NCBI RefSeq assembly: GCF_005771425.1
Contig: NZ_VBTZ01000003.1
Location: forward strand, 248,001-312,000
Direction: 5' to 3'
Origin: Methylocystis sp. B8
GTDB lineage: Bacteria; Pseudomonadota; Alphaproteobacteria; Rhizobiales; Beijerinckiaceae
Length of the DNA stretch: 64,000 nt
The translations under genes were made by a program, and so were the position numbers. This document shows positions 8,894 to 18,265 of this stretch, in pieces. The notes beneath the pieces were generated by a model that did not search any database, had not been told where the DNA came from, and was given only the letters and a program-made list of their open reading frames with translations. Each line of letters opens with the position of its first letter. Position 1 is the stretch's first letter.

Positions 8894-10273
8894 TCAGGCC
8901 CTCTCGAGAAGCGGCGCAAATGACGCGGGAACCGCCTGCCGCTGCATTTCGCCCTGCGTGTCCGTCAGGCCAACATCGGCGAGCCACTGCGCGAACTCTG
9001 GAGCGGGCGCCAGATCGAGCATGCGCCGCACGGCGAGCACGTCATGATAAGAGGTGCTTTGGTAATTCAGCATCACGTCGTCCGCTCCAGGCACGCCCAT
9101 GACATAATTGACGCCAGCGACAGCGAGAAGAGTCAGCAGATCATCCATATCGTTCTGGTCGGCTTCCGCGTGGTTGGTGTAACAAACGTCGCAGCCCATT
9201 GGCAGTCCCAGCAGCTTGCCGCAGAAGTGATCTTCGAGCGCCGCCCGCGTGATCTGCTTGCCGTCGAAGAGATATTCCGGCCCGATAAATCCCACGACCG
9301 TATTGATCAACAGAGGATCGAACATCCGCGCAACCCCATAGGCGCGCGCTTCGAGCGTCTGCTGATCGCAATTCCAGTGGGCGTTCGCCGAAAGCGCGCT
9401 TCCTTGGCCGGTTTCAAAATACATGACATTGTCGCCGATCGTTCCGCGGTTTAACGCGAGCGCCGCCTCGCGCGATTCGCGCAATAAGGCAAGGTTGACC
9501 CCGAAGCTTGAATTGGCGGCTTGCGTTCCGCCAATCGACTGGAAAACCAAATCGACGGGCGCTTGCCGCGCCATGAGCTGCAGCGTCGTTGTGACATGAG
9601 CGAGGACGCAGGATTGCGTCGGAATGTTCAATGTCTCGCGCAAATCGTCGAGAAGGCGCAAGAGCTCGTAGCATTGCTCCGGACTGTCAGACGCTGGATT
9701 GACGCCGATAACCGCATCGCCGTTGCCAAGGAGAAGTCCGTCTATTGCGCTTGCGAGAACGCCGCGCGCGTCGTCGGTCGGATGGTTTGGCTGAATGCGG
9801 GACGAAAGTCGGCCGCGTAGGCCCAGCGTATTGCGAAACCCGGTGACGACGCGCCGTTTGGCGGCGATGAGGATCAAGTCCTGGTTGCGGCAGATTTTGG
9901 AGACCGCCGCCGCCATTTCTGACGTCAATCCGAAGGTCAAAGCCCTGAGCGATTCCTCATCGGCCGCGTCTGACAGAAGCCAGTCGCGAAATTCGCCGAC
10001 AGTCAGCGAAGCGATCGGCGCAAAGGCGTTTCGGTCATGGCTGTCGAGGATTAGTCGCGTGACCTCGTCTTCTTCATAGGGAACGAGCGCCTCGTTCAAG
10101 AATGTGCTGAGAGGCAAGTCCGCAAGGGCCATCTGCGCGGCGACCCGCTCGGCGGCGCTCGTGGCCGCGATGCCGGCGAGGCAATCCCCTGAACGCAAGG
10201 GCGTCGCCTTGGCCATCAGCGTCTTAAGGTCGGGGAACCTATAGCTCGTTCCGCGAATCGTCGTCGCATACAT
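8894..10273 (-). CDS. eutB: Ethanolamine ammonia-lyase heavy subunit
   Basis: 459 residues, full length for EutB. Conserved segments include MAKATPLRSGDCLAGIAA near the start, DGLLLGNGDAVIGVNPASD in the middle, and LLGLPMGCDVCYTNHAEAD and LTLLAVAGVNYVMGVPGADD towards the end. It is the catalytic TIM-barrel subunit that binds substrate and cobalamin. ATG at 10273 is preceded by GAGGT. Promoter sequences must lie in the 160-base gap it shares with the divergent kinase gene. The pair suggests use of ethanolamine as nitrogen or carbon source without a microcompartment. Confidence 0.97.
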   Translation of the reverse strand: MYATTIRGTSYRFPDLKTLMAKATPLRSGDCLAGIAATSAAERVAAQMALADLPLSTFLNEALVPYEEDEVTRLILDSHDRNAFAPIASLTVGEFRDWLLSDAADEESLRALTFGLTSEMAAAVSKICRNQDLILIAAKRRVVTGFRNTLGLRGRLSSRIQPNHPTDDARGVLASAIDGLLLGNGDAVIGVNPASDSPEQCYELLRLLDDLRETLNIPTQSCVLAHVTTTLQLMARQAPVDLVFQSIGGTQAANSSFGVNLALLRESREAALALNRGTIGDNVMYFETGQGSALSANAHWNCDQQTLEARAYGVARMFDPLLINTVVGFIGPEYLFDGKQITRAALEDHFCGKLLGLPMGCDVCYTNHAEADQNDMDDLLTLLAVAGVNYVMGVPGADDVMLNYQSTSYHDVLAVRRMLDLAPAPEFAQWLADVGLTDTQGEMQRQAVPASFAPLLERA

Positions 10274-10433
10274 CGGTTGACCTCATACGACCCATTCAGG
10301 CTAAGCCGCCTAAGCGAACATGTCACTTTGCGCCCGTAAGGTTTTCCCCAGCGCCTATACAAACCATGGCCTTTGCGCGCCAGCCGCATATACTAGCTCA
10401 GTCAGAGTTTGTTTTTGTTGCGCCACGGAGCCG

Positions 10434-11324
10434 ATGTCAGCCCTTACCGCCGACCCAGAAACTCTGATACGCGCTCTTCCGCTTTGGCGTGGGCCGATCG
10501 ATATTGCGCCATTGCTCGGCGGCATCACGAACAAAAATTATATCGTAACGGATGGCGATCGGAAGGTCGTCATTCGTCTTGGCGGCGACATCCCCGTTCA
10601 CGGGGTCATGCGCTTCAACGAGCTCGCGGCGAGCAAGGCTGCGGGAGCGGCCGGCGTTTCGCCGAAAGTTCTTTGCGCCGCGCCCATGGCGATGGCGCTT
10701 GAATATGTTCCCGGCCAAACCTATGAGCCGGAGGACGTGCGGAAGAACCGCAGGCGCTGTGTCGATCTTGTCAAGCGCGTTCATCGCGAGGTCGCGCAGC
10801 ATTTACGCGGGCCGACCCTCGCTTTCAATGTCTTTCATATCATCCGCGACTACGCTCACACGCTCGTCGAGGATCGAAGCCGAATATCGCAACAATTGCC
10901 CGGCCTGCTCGCGGCGAGCGAAATTCTGGAAACGGCCACTGGCCCAATCGATCTTGTTTTCGGCCACAATGATCTCCTCGCCGCCAATTTCATCGACGAC
11001 GGGCAGCGCCTCTGGCTCGTCGATTGGGACTATGCGGGTTGGAACACGCCGCTGTTCGATCTTGGCGGACTTTCTTCGAACAATGGTTTCGACGCCGCCG
11101 AGGATGAGGCGCTGCTCGAAGACTATTTCGAAGTTGCGCCCACGGACGTGCTGCGCCGCCGTTTCAAGGCGATGCTCTGCGCCTCGCTCTTGCGCGAGGC
11201 GTTGTGGAGTTTTGTCTCGGAAAGTCGATCGGCGATCGATTTCGACTACGTCGCTTACTCTGATCAAAACATGTTGCGCTTCGATGACGCCTGGGCGGCG
11301 TTCCGGCAGATGGAAAAAGCATGA
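10434..11324 (+). CDS. Choline/ethanolamine kinase-like phosphotransferase
   Basis: 296 residues from ATG 10434 (GGAG upstream); the ORF extends upstream to 10320 but that part lacks family similarity. It has the protein-kinase-like APH/choline kinase fold: an N-lobe with GGITNKNYIV, the catalytic Brenner motif FGHNDLLAANFI, and the metal-binding DWDYAG followed by PLFDLGGLSSN. That combination is typical of choline kinase and LicA-type proteins. It could phosphorylate choline, ethanolamine or a related amino alcohol; the divergent eutBC genes make ethanolamine attractive. The stop codon overlaps the start of the dehydrogenase by 4 bases (ATGA), showing translational coupling. Confidence 0.85.
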   Translation: MSALTADPETLIRALPLWRGPIDIAPLLGGITNKNYIVTDGDRKVVIRLGGDIPVHGVMRFNELAASKAAGAAGVSPKVLCAAPMAMALEYVPGQTYEPEDVRKNRRRCVDLVKRVHREVAQHLRGPTLAFNVFHIIRDYAHTLVEDRSRISQQLPGLLAASEILETATGPIDLVFGHNDLLAANFIDDGQRLWLVDWDYAGWNTPLFDLGGLSSNNGFDAAEDEALLEDYFEVAPTDVLRRRFKAMLCASLLREALWSFVSESRSAIDFDYVAYSDQNMLRFDDAWAAFRQMEKA

Positions 11325-13768
11325 CAGACCTCCCGCGAAGCGCCCAGATCGTCGTCGTCGGAGGTGGCATCGTCGGGTGCTCGGTCGCCTATCATCTCGC
11401 CAAGCGCGGCGTAGAGACGCTGCTGCTTGAACGCCATCAACTGACGTCGGGTTCGACCTGGCATGCCGCCGGACTGATCGGGCAGCTGCGGACCAACGCT
11501 AACATCACCAAGCTCCTCGGCTATTCTGTAGAGCTCTATAATCGGCTTGAGGAAGAGACGGGCTATGCGACGGGCTGGCGACGCAATGGCGGTCTGCGCC
11601 TCGCCTGCAACGCCGATCGATGGCTAGAGGTCAAGCGGCAGGCCACTTCCGCACGGAGCTTCGGACTGGAGATGCAGCTCCTGAACGCCAAGGAGGCGCA
11701 AGCGCTCTGGCCGTTGATGAATGTTGATGACGTCGTTGGCGCGGCCTTTCTGCCGACCGACGGACAGGCGAATCCATCCGACATCACGCAGGCGCTTGCG
11801 AAAGGCGCGCGACTTGCCGGCGCGAAGCTGATCGAGCACGTCGCCGTCATAAATTTCATTGTTGAAAATGATCGCGTGCAAGGAGTCGTTACGGATCGCG
11901 GCGCGATCGCCTGCGAGAAGCTCGTTCTTTGCGCAGGCCTCTGGACCCAGCCGCTCGCCGCGCGCGCCGGCGTCGCCGTTCCGCTGTCGGCGGTGCACCA
12001 CCAATATATCGTGACCGAGAAAATCAACGGCGTGACGAGCGATCTGCCCACGCTGCGCGATCCGGATCGGCTGACCTATTATAAGGAGGAAGTCGGCGGT
12101 CTCGTCATGGGCGGCTACGAGCCCAATCCCGTGCCTTGGTCATCGGGCGCCGTGCCGGAGGATTTCGCCTTCCGGCTTCTCGAAGACGATTGGGATCATT
12201 TCGGACCGATCATGGATCTTGCGCTTGGGCGTGTGCCGGCGCTCGCCGAGGCGGGCGTCAAGCAGATGATCAACGGCCTCGAAAGCTTCACGCCCGACGG
12301 AAATTGGATGATCGGCGAAGCGCCGGAAGTGCGCAACTTCTTCGTCGGCGCTGGTTTTAACGCTTTCGGCATCGCGTCGGCAGGCGGCGCCGGAATGGCG
12401 CTCGCGGAATGGGCGGCTGACGGCGAACAGCCGTTCGATCTCTGGCCCGTCGATATCCGCCGCTTCGGCGCGCCACATAGGGATCCTTCTTGGGTGCGCG
12501 TGCGAACGCTCGAAGCTTACGCACGCCATTACAGCATCGCCTGGCCTTTCGAGGAGTTTACGTCAGGCCGGCCGCTGCGGCGTTCGCCGCTCTATGAGCG
12601 GCTTAAAGCGAAAGGCGCATGCTTTGGTGAAAAGATGGGCTTCGAACGGCCCAACTGGTTTGCGGATTTAAACGCCGGAGAAGAGCCGCGGGATCGTTAC
12701 TCGTTCGGCAGACCTGGCTGGTTCGACGCGGTTGGACGAGAGCATCGCGCATGCCGGGAGGCGGCGGCTCTTTTTGATCAGACGAGCTTCGCCAAGGCGC
12801 TCGTTATCGGCAAAGACGCCGAGGCGGCGCTGTCCTGGATCGCCGCCAATAATGTCGCCAAGCCGCCGGGGGCCGTCACCTATACCCAGTTACTGAACCG
12901 CAGGGGCGGCATCGAATGTGACCTGACCATCACGCGATTGGCCAAGGATCGCTTTTATGTGGTGACTGGCACGGCATTCGGAACGCATGACTTCGATTGG
13001 ATCAGGCGGTCGATTCCTCAGGGAATGGGCGCAACCCTGATCGACGTCACTTCGGCGAATTCGGTGCTGGCGTTGATGGGACCGCGCGCGCGAGAGATAC
13101 TTGTATCCTGCTGCGACGATGATTTTTCGAATGCGGCCTTTCCTTTCATGAGCGCCCAAGAAATTCGTTTGGCGGGCGCGCCAGTGCTGGCGATCCGCGT
13201 CACTTATGTGGGCGAACTCGGCTGGGAGCTTCACGTCCCTGTCGATTTCGCCGCATCGGTCTATGACGCGCTATGTGAGGCGGGCGCGCCCTTCGGACTC
13301 GTCGACGCAGGTTACAGAGCCATCGAATCTCTTCGTCTGGAGAAGGGCTACCGCGCCTGGGGCTCCGATATTGGTCCAGATCATACGCCGCTTATGGCGG
13401 GTTTAGGTTGGGCCGTAAAAATGAAATCTGGCGCGCCATTTCAAGGGAGAGAAGCGCTCATCGAGGCCGCTGGCGCTCCCTTGCCCCGCCTTCTTGCGGG
13501 CTTCACCATCGATGAACCTGACGCTGTTCTGCTCGGGCGCGAAACGATCTATCGCAATGGCGTGCGCGCCGGTTGGCTGTCGAGCGGCGGATATGGCTAT
13601 TCGATCGGCAAAGCGATCGGCTACGGTTATATTCGCAATGCCGATGGCGTCGATCCGACATTCGTGCTGTCAGGCGAATATCAACTCGAAATTGCTGGCG
13701 AACGTCGGCCGGCAAGCGCCTCTCTTTCGCCGTTCTACGATCCGAAAGGCGAACGCATTCGGGCGTAA
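11321..13768 (+). CDS. FAD-dependent dimethylglycine/sarcosine dehydrogenase-type protein with GcvT domain
   Basis: 815 residues. An N-terminal DAO-type FAD domain begins with VVVGGGIVGCSVAYHLAKRG and has WHAAGLIGQLR, in which the histidine corresponds to the covalent-flavin position of dimethylglycine and sarcosine dehydrogenases. A linker domain follows. The C-terminal half (about 430-815) is an aminomethyltransferase (GcvT)-like domain that usually passes the oxidised methyl group to tetrahydrofolate. The enzyme would demethylate an N-methylated glycine or similar amine. It overlaps the kinase gene by 4 bases. The exact substrate cannot be read from the sequence. Confidence 0.9.
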   Translation: MTDLPRSAQIVVVGGGIVGCSVAYHLAKRGVETLLLERHQLTSGSTWHAAGLIGQLRTNANITKLLGYSVELYNRLEEETGYATGWRRNGGLRLACNADRWLEVKRQATSARSFGLEMQLLNAKEAQALWPLMNVDDVVGAAFLPTDGQANPSDITQALAKGARLAGAKLIEHVAVINFIVENDRVQGVVTDRGAIACEKLVLCAGLWTQPLAARAGVAVPLSAVHHQYIVTEKINGVTSDLPTLRDPDRLTYYKEEVGGLVMGGYEPNPVPWSSGAVPEDFAFRLLEDDWDHFGPIMDLALGRVPALAEAGVKQMINGLESFTPDGNWMIGEAPEVRNFFVGAGFNAFGIASAGGAGMALAEWAADGEQPFDLWPVDIRRFGAPHRDPSWVRVRTLEAYARHYSIAWPFEEFTSGRPLRRSPLYERLKAKGACFGEKMGFERPNWFADLNAGEEPRDRYSFGRPGWFDAVGREHRACREAAALFDQTSFAKALVIGKDAEAALSWIAANNVAKPPGAVTYTQLLNRRGGIECDLTITRLAKDRFYVVTGTAFGTHDFDWIRRSIPQGMGATLIDVTSANSVLALMGPRAREILVSCCDDDFSNAAFPFMSAQEIRLAGAPVLAIRVTYVGELGWELHVPVDFAASVYDALCEAGAPFGLVDAGYRAIESLRLEKGYRAWGSDIGPDHTPLMAGLGWAVKMKSGAPFQGREALIEAAGAPLPRLLAGFTIDEPDAVLLGRETIYRNGVRAGWLSSGGYGYSIGKAIGYGYIRNADGVDPTFVLSGEYQLEIAGERRPASASLSPFYDPKGERIRA

Positions 13769-13777
13769 AGGTTGCGA

Positions 13778-15022
13778 CTATGCTTCGAGGTGTTGGTCCG
13801 CGCCCGCGACAGAGTCGCTGACATCGCGCGGCGTCTTAAACGTCGCGATGGTTTCTTGAACGGCGTCGAGCGCGAGATCGAGGTCGTCTTGAGAAATGAC
13901 GAAAGGCGGGGCCAGGCGAACGACCGTGTCATGAGTCGAGGTCGTCAGCACGCCCTTGGCGATCAAACCTTCGCATACGTCTCGCGCGTTGGCGTAGCGT
14001 GGGTCCATCTCGACGCCCGCCCATAGTCCCCGCCCGCGAACGTCTTTGATCGCGGGCATGCGCATCCCGTGCAGGCGTTGCATCATTCTCGCGCCAAGCT
14101 CTTTACTGCGCTCAACCAGCCGCTCGTCACGAATGACGTGAAGCGCTTCGAGCCCGATGGCGGCGGCGAGAGCGTTGCCGCCGAAGGTCGATCCATGCGA
14201 ACCCGGCGTGAACACGTCCATCACTTCGCGTTTCGCCACGAAGGCGGAAACCGGCAACACCCCGCCGCCGAGCGCCTTTCCAAGCGTGACGCCGTCGGGA
14301 ACGATATTTTCATGCTGGAAGGCGAACCATGTCCCGCTACGTCCCAGCCCGGATTGGACCTCGTCGAGCAGCAGCAAAATTCCGCGCTTGTCGCACAGTC
14401 GGCGCAACCCAGCGAGCCAACCATCGGGCGGCACGATAACGCCTGCCTCGCCCTGGATCGGCTCTACGAGAATGGCGGCAGTGTTTGGGGTAACGGCGGC
14501 TTCGAACGCCGCGAGATCGCCAAATGGCGCTGCGCGAAACCCCGGCGTGAAAGGGCCAAATCCGTCCCGATACTCGTTCTTGGAAGAGAAGCTGATGATC
14601 GTCGTTGTGCGGCCGTGAAAGTTGCCTTCGGCGACGATGATCTCTGGATTGGCGATCCCTTTTACTCGGTTGCCCCAGCGACGCGCCGCTTTGATCGCCG
14701 TCTCTACGGCCTCCGCGCCGGTGTTCATCGGCAGGGCGACGTCGAGCCCCGTCAGATCACAGAGTTCCTCGAGGAACGAGGCAAGGCGGTCATTGCAAAA
14801 AGCGCGGGAAGGCACGGCGAGCCGTTGCGCCTGCTCCGTGAGTACTGAAAGAATTCGCGGGTGAGCGTGACCGAGGCTGACAGCGGAATAGGCGCTCATC
14901 ATATCGATGTACCGCCGACCTTCCACATCCCACAGATAGGCTCCCTGTCCGCGCGTAAGCATGACGGGCAGGGGATCGTAGTTCCGAGCGACGTGTGGGT
15001 TCCTGAACTCCGAGCTGTCCAT
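13778..15022 (-). CDS. rocD: Class III aminotransferase, ornithine (RocD)-type
   Basis: 414 residues from ATG 15022; the ORF continues to 15301 but that part overlaps the divergent gene. Conserved ornithine aminotransferase segments are YLWDVEGRRYIDMMSAYSAV, MNTGAEAVETAIKAARRWG, LLLDEVQSGLGRSG, and TLGKALGGG with the PLP lysine. It is by sequence an ornithine-oxo-acid transaminase. Because it is divergent from an aminoadipate-semialdehyde dehydrogenase gene and a 2-oxoadipate dioxygenase, it may also (or instead) remove the epsilon-amino group of lysine; that is an inference from context. It converges on the dehydrogenase at 13768 with 9 bases between stops. Confidence 0.9.
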   Translation of the reverse strand: MDSSEFRNPHVARNYDPLPVMLTRGQGAYLWDVEGRRYIDMMSAYSAVSLGHAHPRILSVLTEQAQRLAVPSRAFCNDRLASFLEELCDLTGLDVALPMNTGAEAVETAIKAARRWGNRVKGIANPEIIVAEGNFHGRTTTIISFSSKNEYRDGFGPFTPGFRAAPFGDLAAFEAAVTPNTAAILVEPIQGEAGVIVPPDGWLAGLRRLCDKRGILLLLDEVQSGLGRSGTWFAFQHENIVPDGVTLGKALGGGVLPVSAFVAKREVMDVFTPGSHGSTFGGNALAAAIGLEALHVIRDERLVERSKELGARMMQRLHGMRMPAIKDVRGRGLWAGVEMDPRYANARDVCEGLIAKGVLTTSTHDTVVRLAPPFVISQDDLDLALDAVQETIATFKTPRDVSDSVAGADQHLEA

Positions 15023-15058
15023 ATCCGAGAGCTTTTTGCGCGCATCCGCATTAGATTG

Positions 15059-15089
15059 ATGCGTGCACGCATTTGCGTGATTATGCATA
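15059..15089. promoter_or_regulatory. Candidate operator: 14-bp and 8-bp palindromes between divergent genes
   Basis: ATGCGTGCACGCAT at 15059-15072 is a perfect palindrome, and TATGCATA at 15082-15089 is a second one centred about 20 bases away. Both lie in the 127-base gap between the divergent rocD-like and amaB-like genes. The TGCGTG half-site recurs at 15074-15079. The arrangement fits a shared regulator binding on both sides of a divergent promoter; the regulator is not in the window. Confidence 0.45.
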
Positions 15090-15149
15090 CATAGGCGGAT
15101 GCAACGACGGCGCCAGCCGCGTAAGCATAGGTGAACAACGGGAGTTGAA

Positions 15150-16688
15150 ATGGAGGCGCGCGTTCTGCAGGCCGAAATTGCCGCTGAAACCGCGGCTCTT
15201 CTCCCTTTTTTCGGGTTGGAATCGCAGACGTTTGAGAACGGGTCGCTGACGACGCGTTCGCCGATCACTGGCGAAACAATTGCGCGGGTCGAGAGCGCCA
15301 ATTCGGGGATGGTTCAGCAGACCATCGCACGCGCCGAGGATGCGTTTCGCGTCTGGCGCAACATTCCAGCGCCGCGCCGAGGCGAATTCGTGCGCTTGCT
15401 GGGAGAAGAGCTGCGAGCGGCCAAGGCCGAGCTCGCGCGTCTTGTCACGATCGAGGCTGGCAAGATTACAACGGAGGGTCTCGGTGAAGTCCAGGAGATG
15501 ATCGACATCTGCGACTTCGCTGTAGGTCTGTCGCGTCAACTTCACGGACTGACGATCGCCACCGAACGCCGTGGTCACAGGATGATGGAGACCTGGCGCC
15601 CGCTCGGCGTCACGGGCGCGATCACAAGCTTCAATTTTCCCGTGGCCGTCTGGGCCTGGAACGCGGCGCTTGCTCTCGTTTGCGGAAATTCGCTCATCTG
15701 GAAGCCTTCGGAAAAGACTCCGCTTGTTGCGCTCGCGACCCAAGCGTTGGTCGAACGGGTCGCTAAGCGTTTCGACGATGCGCCGGAAGGGCTCTCAAAT
15801 CTGCTCATCGGCGGCCGTGAAATCGGCGAAGCGCTTGTCGAAGATGCGCGGGTTCAACTCGTTTCCGCGACAGGTTCGACGGCGATGGGCCGCGCTGTCG
15901 CGCCGCGCCTCGCGCGTCGCTTTGCAAAGTCTATCCTGGAGCTTGGCGGCAACAATGCCGCTGTCGTTTGCGCCTCAGCGTCTCTCGATCTTGCCGTTCG
16001 CGCAATCGCCTTCGCTGCGATGGGCACGGCGGGCCAGCGGTGCACCACGTTGCGTCGGCTGATCGTCCATGAAGACGTCTATGAAGAGCTTCTCGGCCGA
16101 TTGCGGCGCGCCTACGCCTCAGTTCCGGTCGGCGATCCCCGAGACGGCGCCTCACTCGTTGGCCCGCTCATCGACCAAAGCGCCTATACGGCCATGTGCG
16201 GCGCGCTCGATGAAGCGCGCGGCGCAGGGGGCGTGATTCAGGGCGGCGAACGCGTGCGTGCTGAATTATATCCTGACGCCTTTTACGTGCGCCCTGCGCT
16301 GGTGGAAATGCCGGGCCAAACGGAAGTCGTGCGGCGGGAAACATTTGCCCCGATCCTCTACGTGCTGAAGTTCCGCAGTCTCGACGAAGCGATCCAGCTG
16401 AATAACGATGTTGCTCAGGGCCTCGCGTCGTCAATCTTCACGTCGCGCCTGGATGAGGCCGAACGGTTCATGGCCGCCGACGGATCGGATTGCGGAATCG
16501 TGAACGTGAATATCGGACCGTCCGGCGCTGAAATCGGCGGCGCCTTCGGAGGCGAGAAGGATACGGGCGGCGGCCGCGAAGCGGGCTCCGACTGCTGGAA
16601 GGCCTACATGCGCCGCGCCACCAATACGATCAATTATTCGGGCGAACTGCCGCTGGCGCAAGGCGTTAAATTCGATTTGGAGACTTAG
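15150..16688 (+). CDS. amaB: Aldehyde dehydrogenase, alpha-aminoadipate semialdehyde (P6C) type
   Basis: 512 residues of the ALDH7 type. Visible motifs are the N-terminal SPITGETIARV, the cofactor-binding SFNFPVAVWAWNAAL and WKPSEKTPL, the catalytic glutamate in LELGGNNAAVV, and the nucleophile cysteine in GQRCTTLRRL. The carboxylate-recognition end GPSGAEIGGAFGGEKDTGGG is characteristic of antiquitin/AmaB (Pcd), which oxidises the semialdehyde in equilibrium with piperideine-6-carboxylate to 2-aminoadipate. It precedes a 2-oxoadipate dioxygenase gene by about 80 bases. It thus fits the middle step of lysine catabolism. Confidence 0.88.
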   Translation: MEARVLQAEIAAETAALLPFFGLESQTFENGSLTTRSPITGETIARVESANSGMVQQTIARAEDAFRVWRNIPAPRRGEFVRLLGEELRAAKAELARLVTIEAGKITTEGLGEVQEMIDICDFAVGLSRQLHGLTIATERRGHRMMETWRPLGVTGAITSFNFPVAVWAWNAALALVCGNSLIWKPSEKTPLVALATQALVERVAKRFDDAPEGLSNLLIGGREIGEALVEDARVQLVSATGSTAMGRAVAPRLARRFAKSILELGGNNAAVVCASASLDLAVRAIAFAAMGTAGQRCTTLRRLIVHEDVYEELLGRLRRAYASVPVGDPRDGASLVGPLIDQSAYTAMCGALDEARGAGGVIQGGERVRAELYPDAFYVRPALVEMPGQTEVVRRETFAPILYVLKFRSLDEAIQLNNDVAQGLASSIFTSRLDEAERFMAADGSDCGIVNVNIGPSGAEIGGAFGGEKDTGGGREAGSDCWKAYMRRATNTINYSGELPLAQGVKFDLET

Positions 16689-16766
16689 CCTCTGCTTCGT
16701 TTCGCAATGATTTTCTTGCGTGGACGAGCTACATAAGGGAACGACCATCGATCGCTCAGAGCTGCG

Positions 16767-18218
16767 ATGAACAAGTCTCTAGTTTCCGCTGACGCCATTC
16801 GGGCGATGTTCGCCTCGGCGATGTCGGACATGTATCAGGCCGAAGCGCCGCAATACTGCGCGATGAAAGCGCTCGTCGCAGACATTAATCGGCAAACGCT
16901 CGCCAACGACCCGCAGCTCGAGCGGCGCCTTGCTGAGAGCGGGGAACTCGAACGACTCGACGTCGAGCGCCACGGCGCCATACGTGTTGGGACGGCCGAG
17001 GAGCTGTCGACGCTGCGCCGACTCTTCGCGGTAATGGGCATGGCGCCCGTGGGTTACTACGACCTATCGGTTGCCGGGATTCCGGTGCATTCGACCGCAT
17101 TCCGTCCGATTGGCGAAAACGCATTGCGGGCCAGCCCATTCCGCATCTTCACCTCGCTTCTCAGACCGGATCTTATCTCTGACGTGAAAGCGCGCGAGAT
17201 CGCAACGAAGATTCTCGTTCAGCGCGATATTTTTACGCCGCGCTGTCTGGAACTGATCGATCTCTTTGAAAGACGCGGGTTCGACGATGAAGAGGCGCGC
17301 GAATTCGTCGTTGAAGCGGCGAAGACCTTCCGTTGGAACGGTCAGGCGACGGTCTCATCAAAGGTCTACCAGAAGCTCTATGCGAGGCATCCGCTGCTTG
17401 CTGATATTGTTTGCTTCAAAGGGCCGCATATCAACCATCTCACCTTGCACGCGCTCGATATCGACGGCGCGCACCACGCGATGGCGGCGCGCGGTCTGAG
17501 TCCGAAATCGATTGTCGAAGGGCCGCCGCGTCGTCGCTGTCCGATTCTCTTGCGCCAGACGAGCTTTAAGGCGCGGCCCGAGCCTGTCGAATTTATCGAG
17601 GAAGACGGCCGGCGTGTGCCAGGCGCCCACGCCGCGCGTTTCGGCGAAATCGAGCAAAGAGGCGCGGCGCTGACTGCCGAAGGACGCGCGCTTTACGACA
17701 AGCTTCTGGCTGAAACTCAGTCCGCAGTTCCACTGGCGGCAGACGGCGCCAATGCGCAGGCGTTTAACGAGGAATTGGCGCGACGCTTTACGAAATTCCC
17801 CGACGATTATGAGACTCTACGACGTGAGAAGCTCGCTTTCTTCCGCTATTCGGCCGATCCGCGCGCCAGAGCAGGGGAGCCTATGTTTCCTCTTTCATTG
17901 GACGATCTCCTGCGGACCCGGGCTCTGCGCGCTGAGCCAATCCTTTACGAGGATTTCCTGCCGGTCAGCGCCGCCGGGATCTTTCGCTCGAATCTTGGGG
18001 AGCAAGGCGGAGAAGAATTCAGTGCGGACGCCGACCGGCACGCCTTCGAGGCGGCGCTCGGCGCGCCGGTTCTCGACGAAATCGCGATCTATGAGGAAGC
18101 GGAGACGCAGTCATTGGCTGCGAGCCTCAAGGCGGTCGGCCTCGAAAGCGTCGCTTCTCTTCAACCGGCAAAATCGGCTGACGCCCATATTGGCGCGGCG
18201 GACGCCAGCCATAACTGA
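16767..18218 (+). CDS. hglS: 2-oxoadipate dioxygenase/decarboxylase (HglS/YdcJ, DUF1338)
   Basis: 483 residues, matching the DUF1338/YdcJ family. Visible conserved stretches include MALVADIN-like KALVADINRQT, GMAPVGYYDLS, the iron-site region IPVHSTAFRPI, and HINHLTLHALDID with a second metal histidine. The characterised member HglS is an Fe(II) enzyme that converts 2-oxoadipate to D-2-hydroxyglutarate in lysine breakdown. The position directly after the amaB-type gene on the same strand supports that role. It is followed after 47 bases by the threonine dehydrogenase gene. Confidence 0.88.
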   Translation: MNKSLVSADAIRAMFASAMSDMYQAEAPQYCAMKALVADINRQTLANDPQLERRLAESGELERLDVERHGAIRVGTAEELSTLRRLFAVMGMAPVGYYDLSVAGIPVHSTAFRPIGENALRASPFRIFTSLLRPDLISDVKAREIATKILVQRDIFTPRCLELIDLFERRGFDDEEAREFVVEAAKTFRWNGQATVSSKVYQKLYARHPLLADIVCFKGPHINHLTLHALDIDGAHHAMAARGLSPKSIVEGPPRRRCPILLRQTSFKARPEPVEFIEEDGRRVPGAHAARFGEIEQRGAALTAEGRALYDKLLAETQSAVPLAADGANAQAFNEELARRFTKFPDDYETLRREKLAFFRYSADPRARAGEPMFPLSLDDLLRTRALRAEPILYEDFLPVSAAGIFRSNLGEQGGEEFSADADRHAFEAALGAPVLDEIAIYEEAETQSLAASLKAVGLESVASLQPAKSADAHIGAADASHN

Positions 18219-18265
18219 GGAATAGGTCGGCGCTCAGGCGGAGCCGCCGCGTTATCGGAAGGCGC

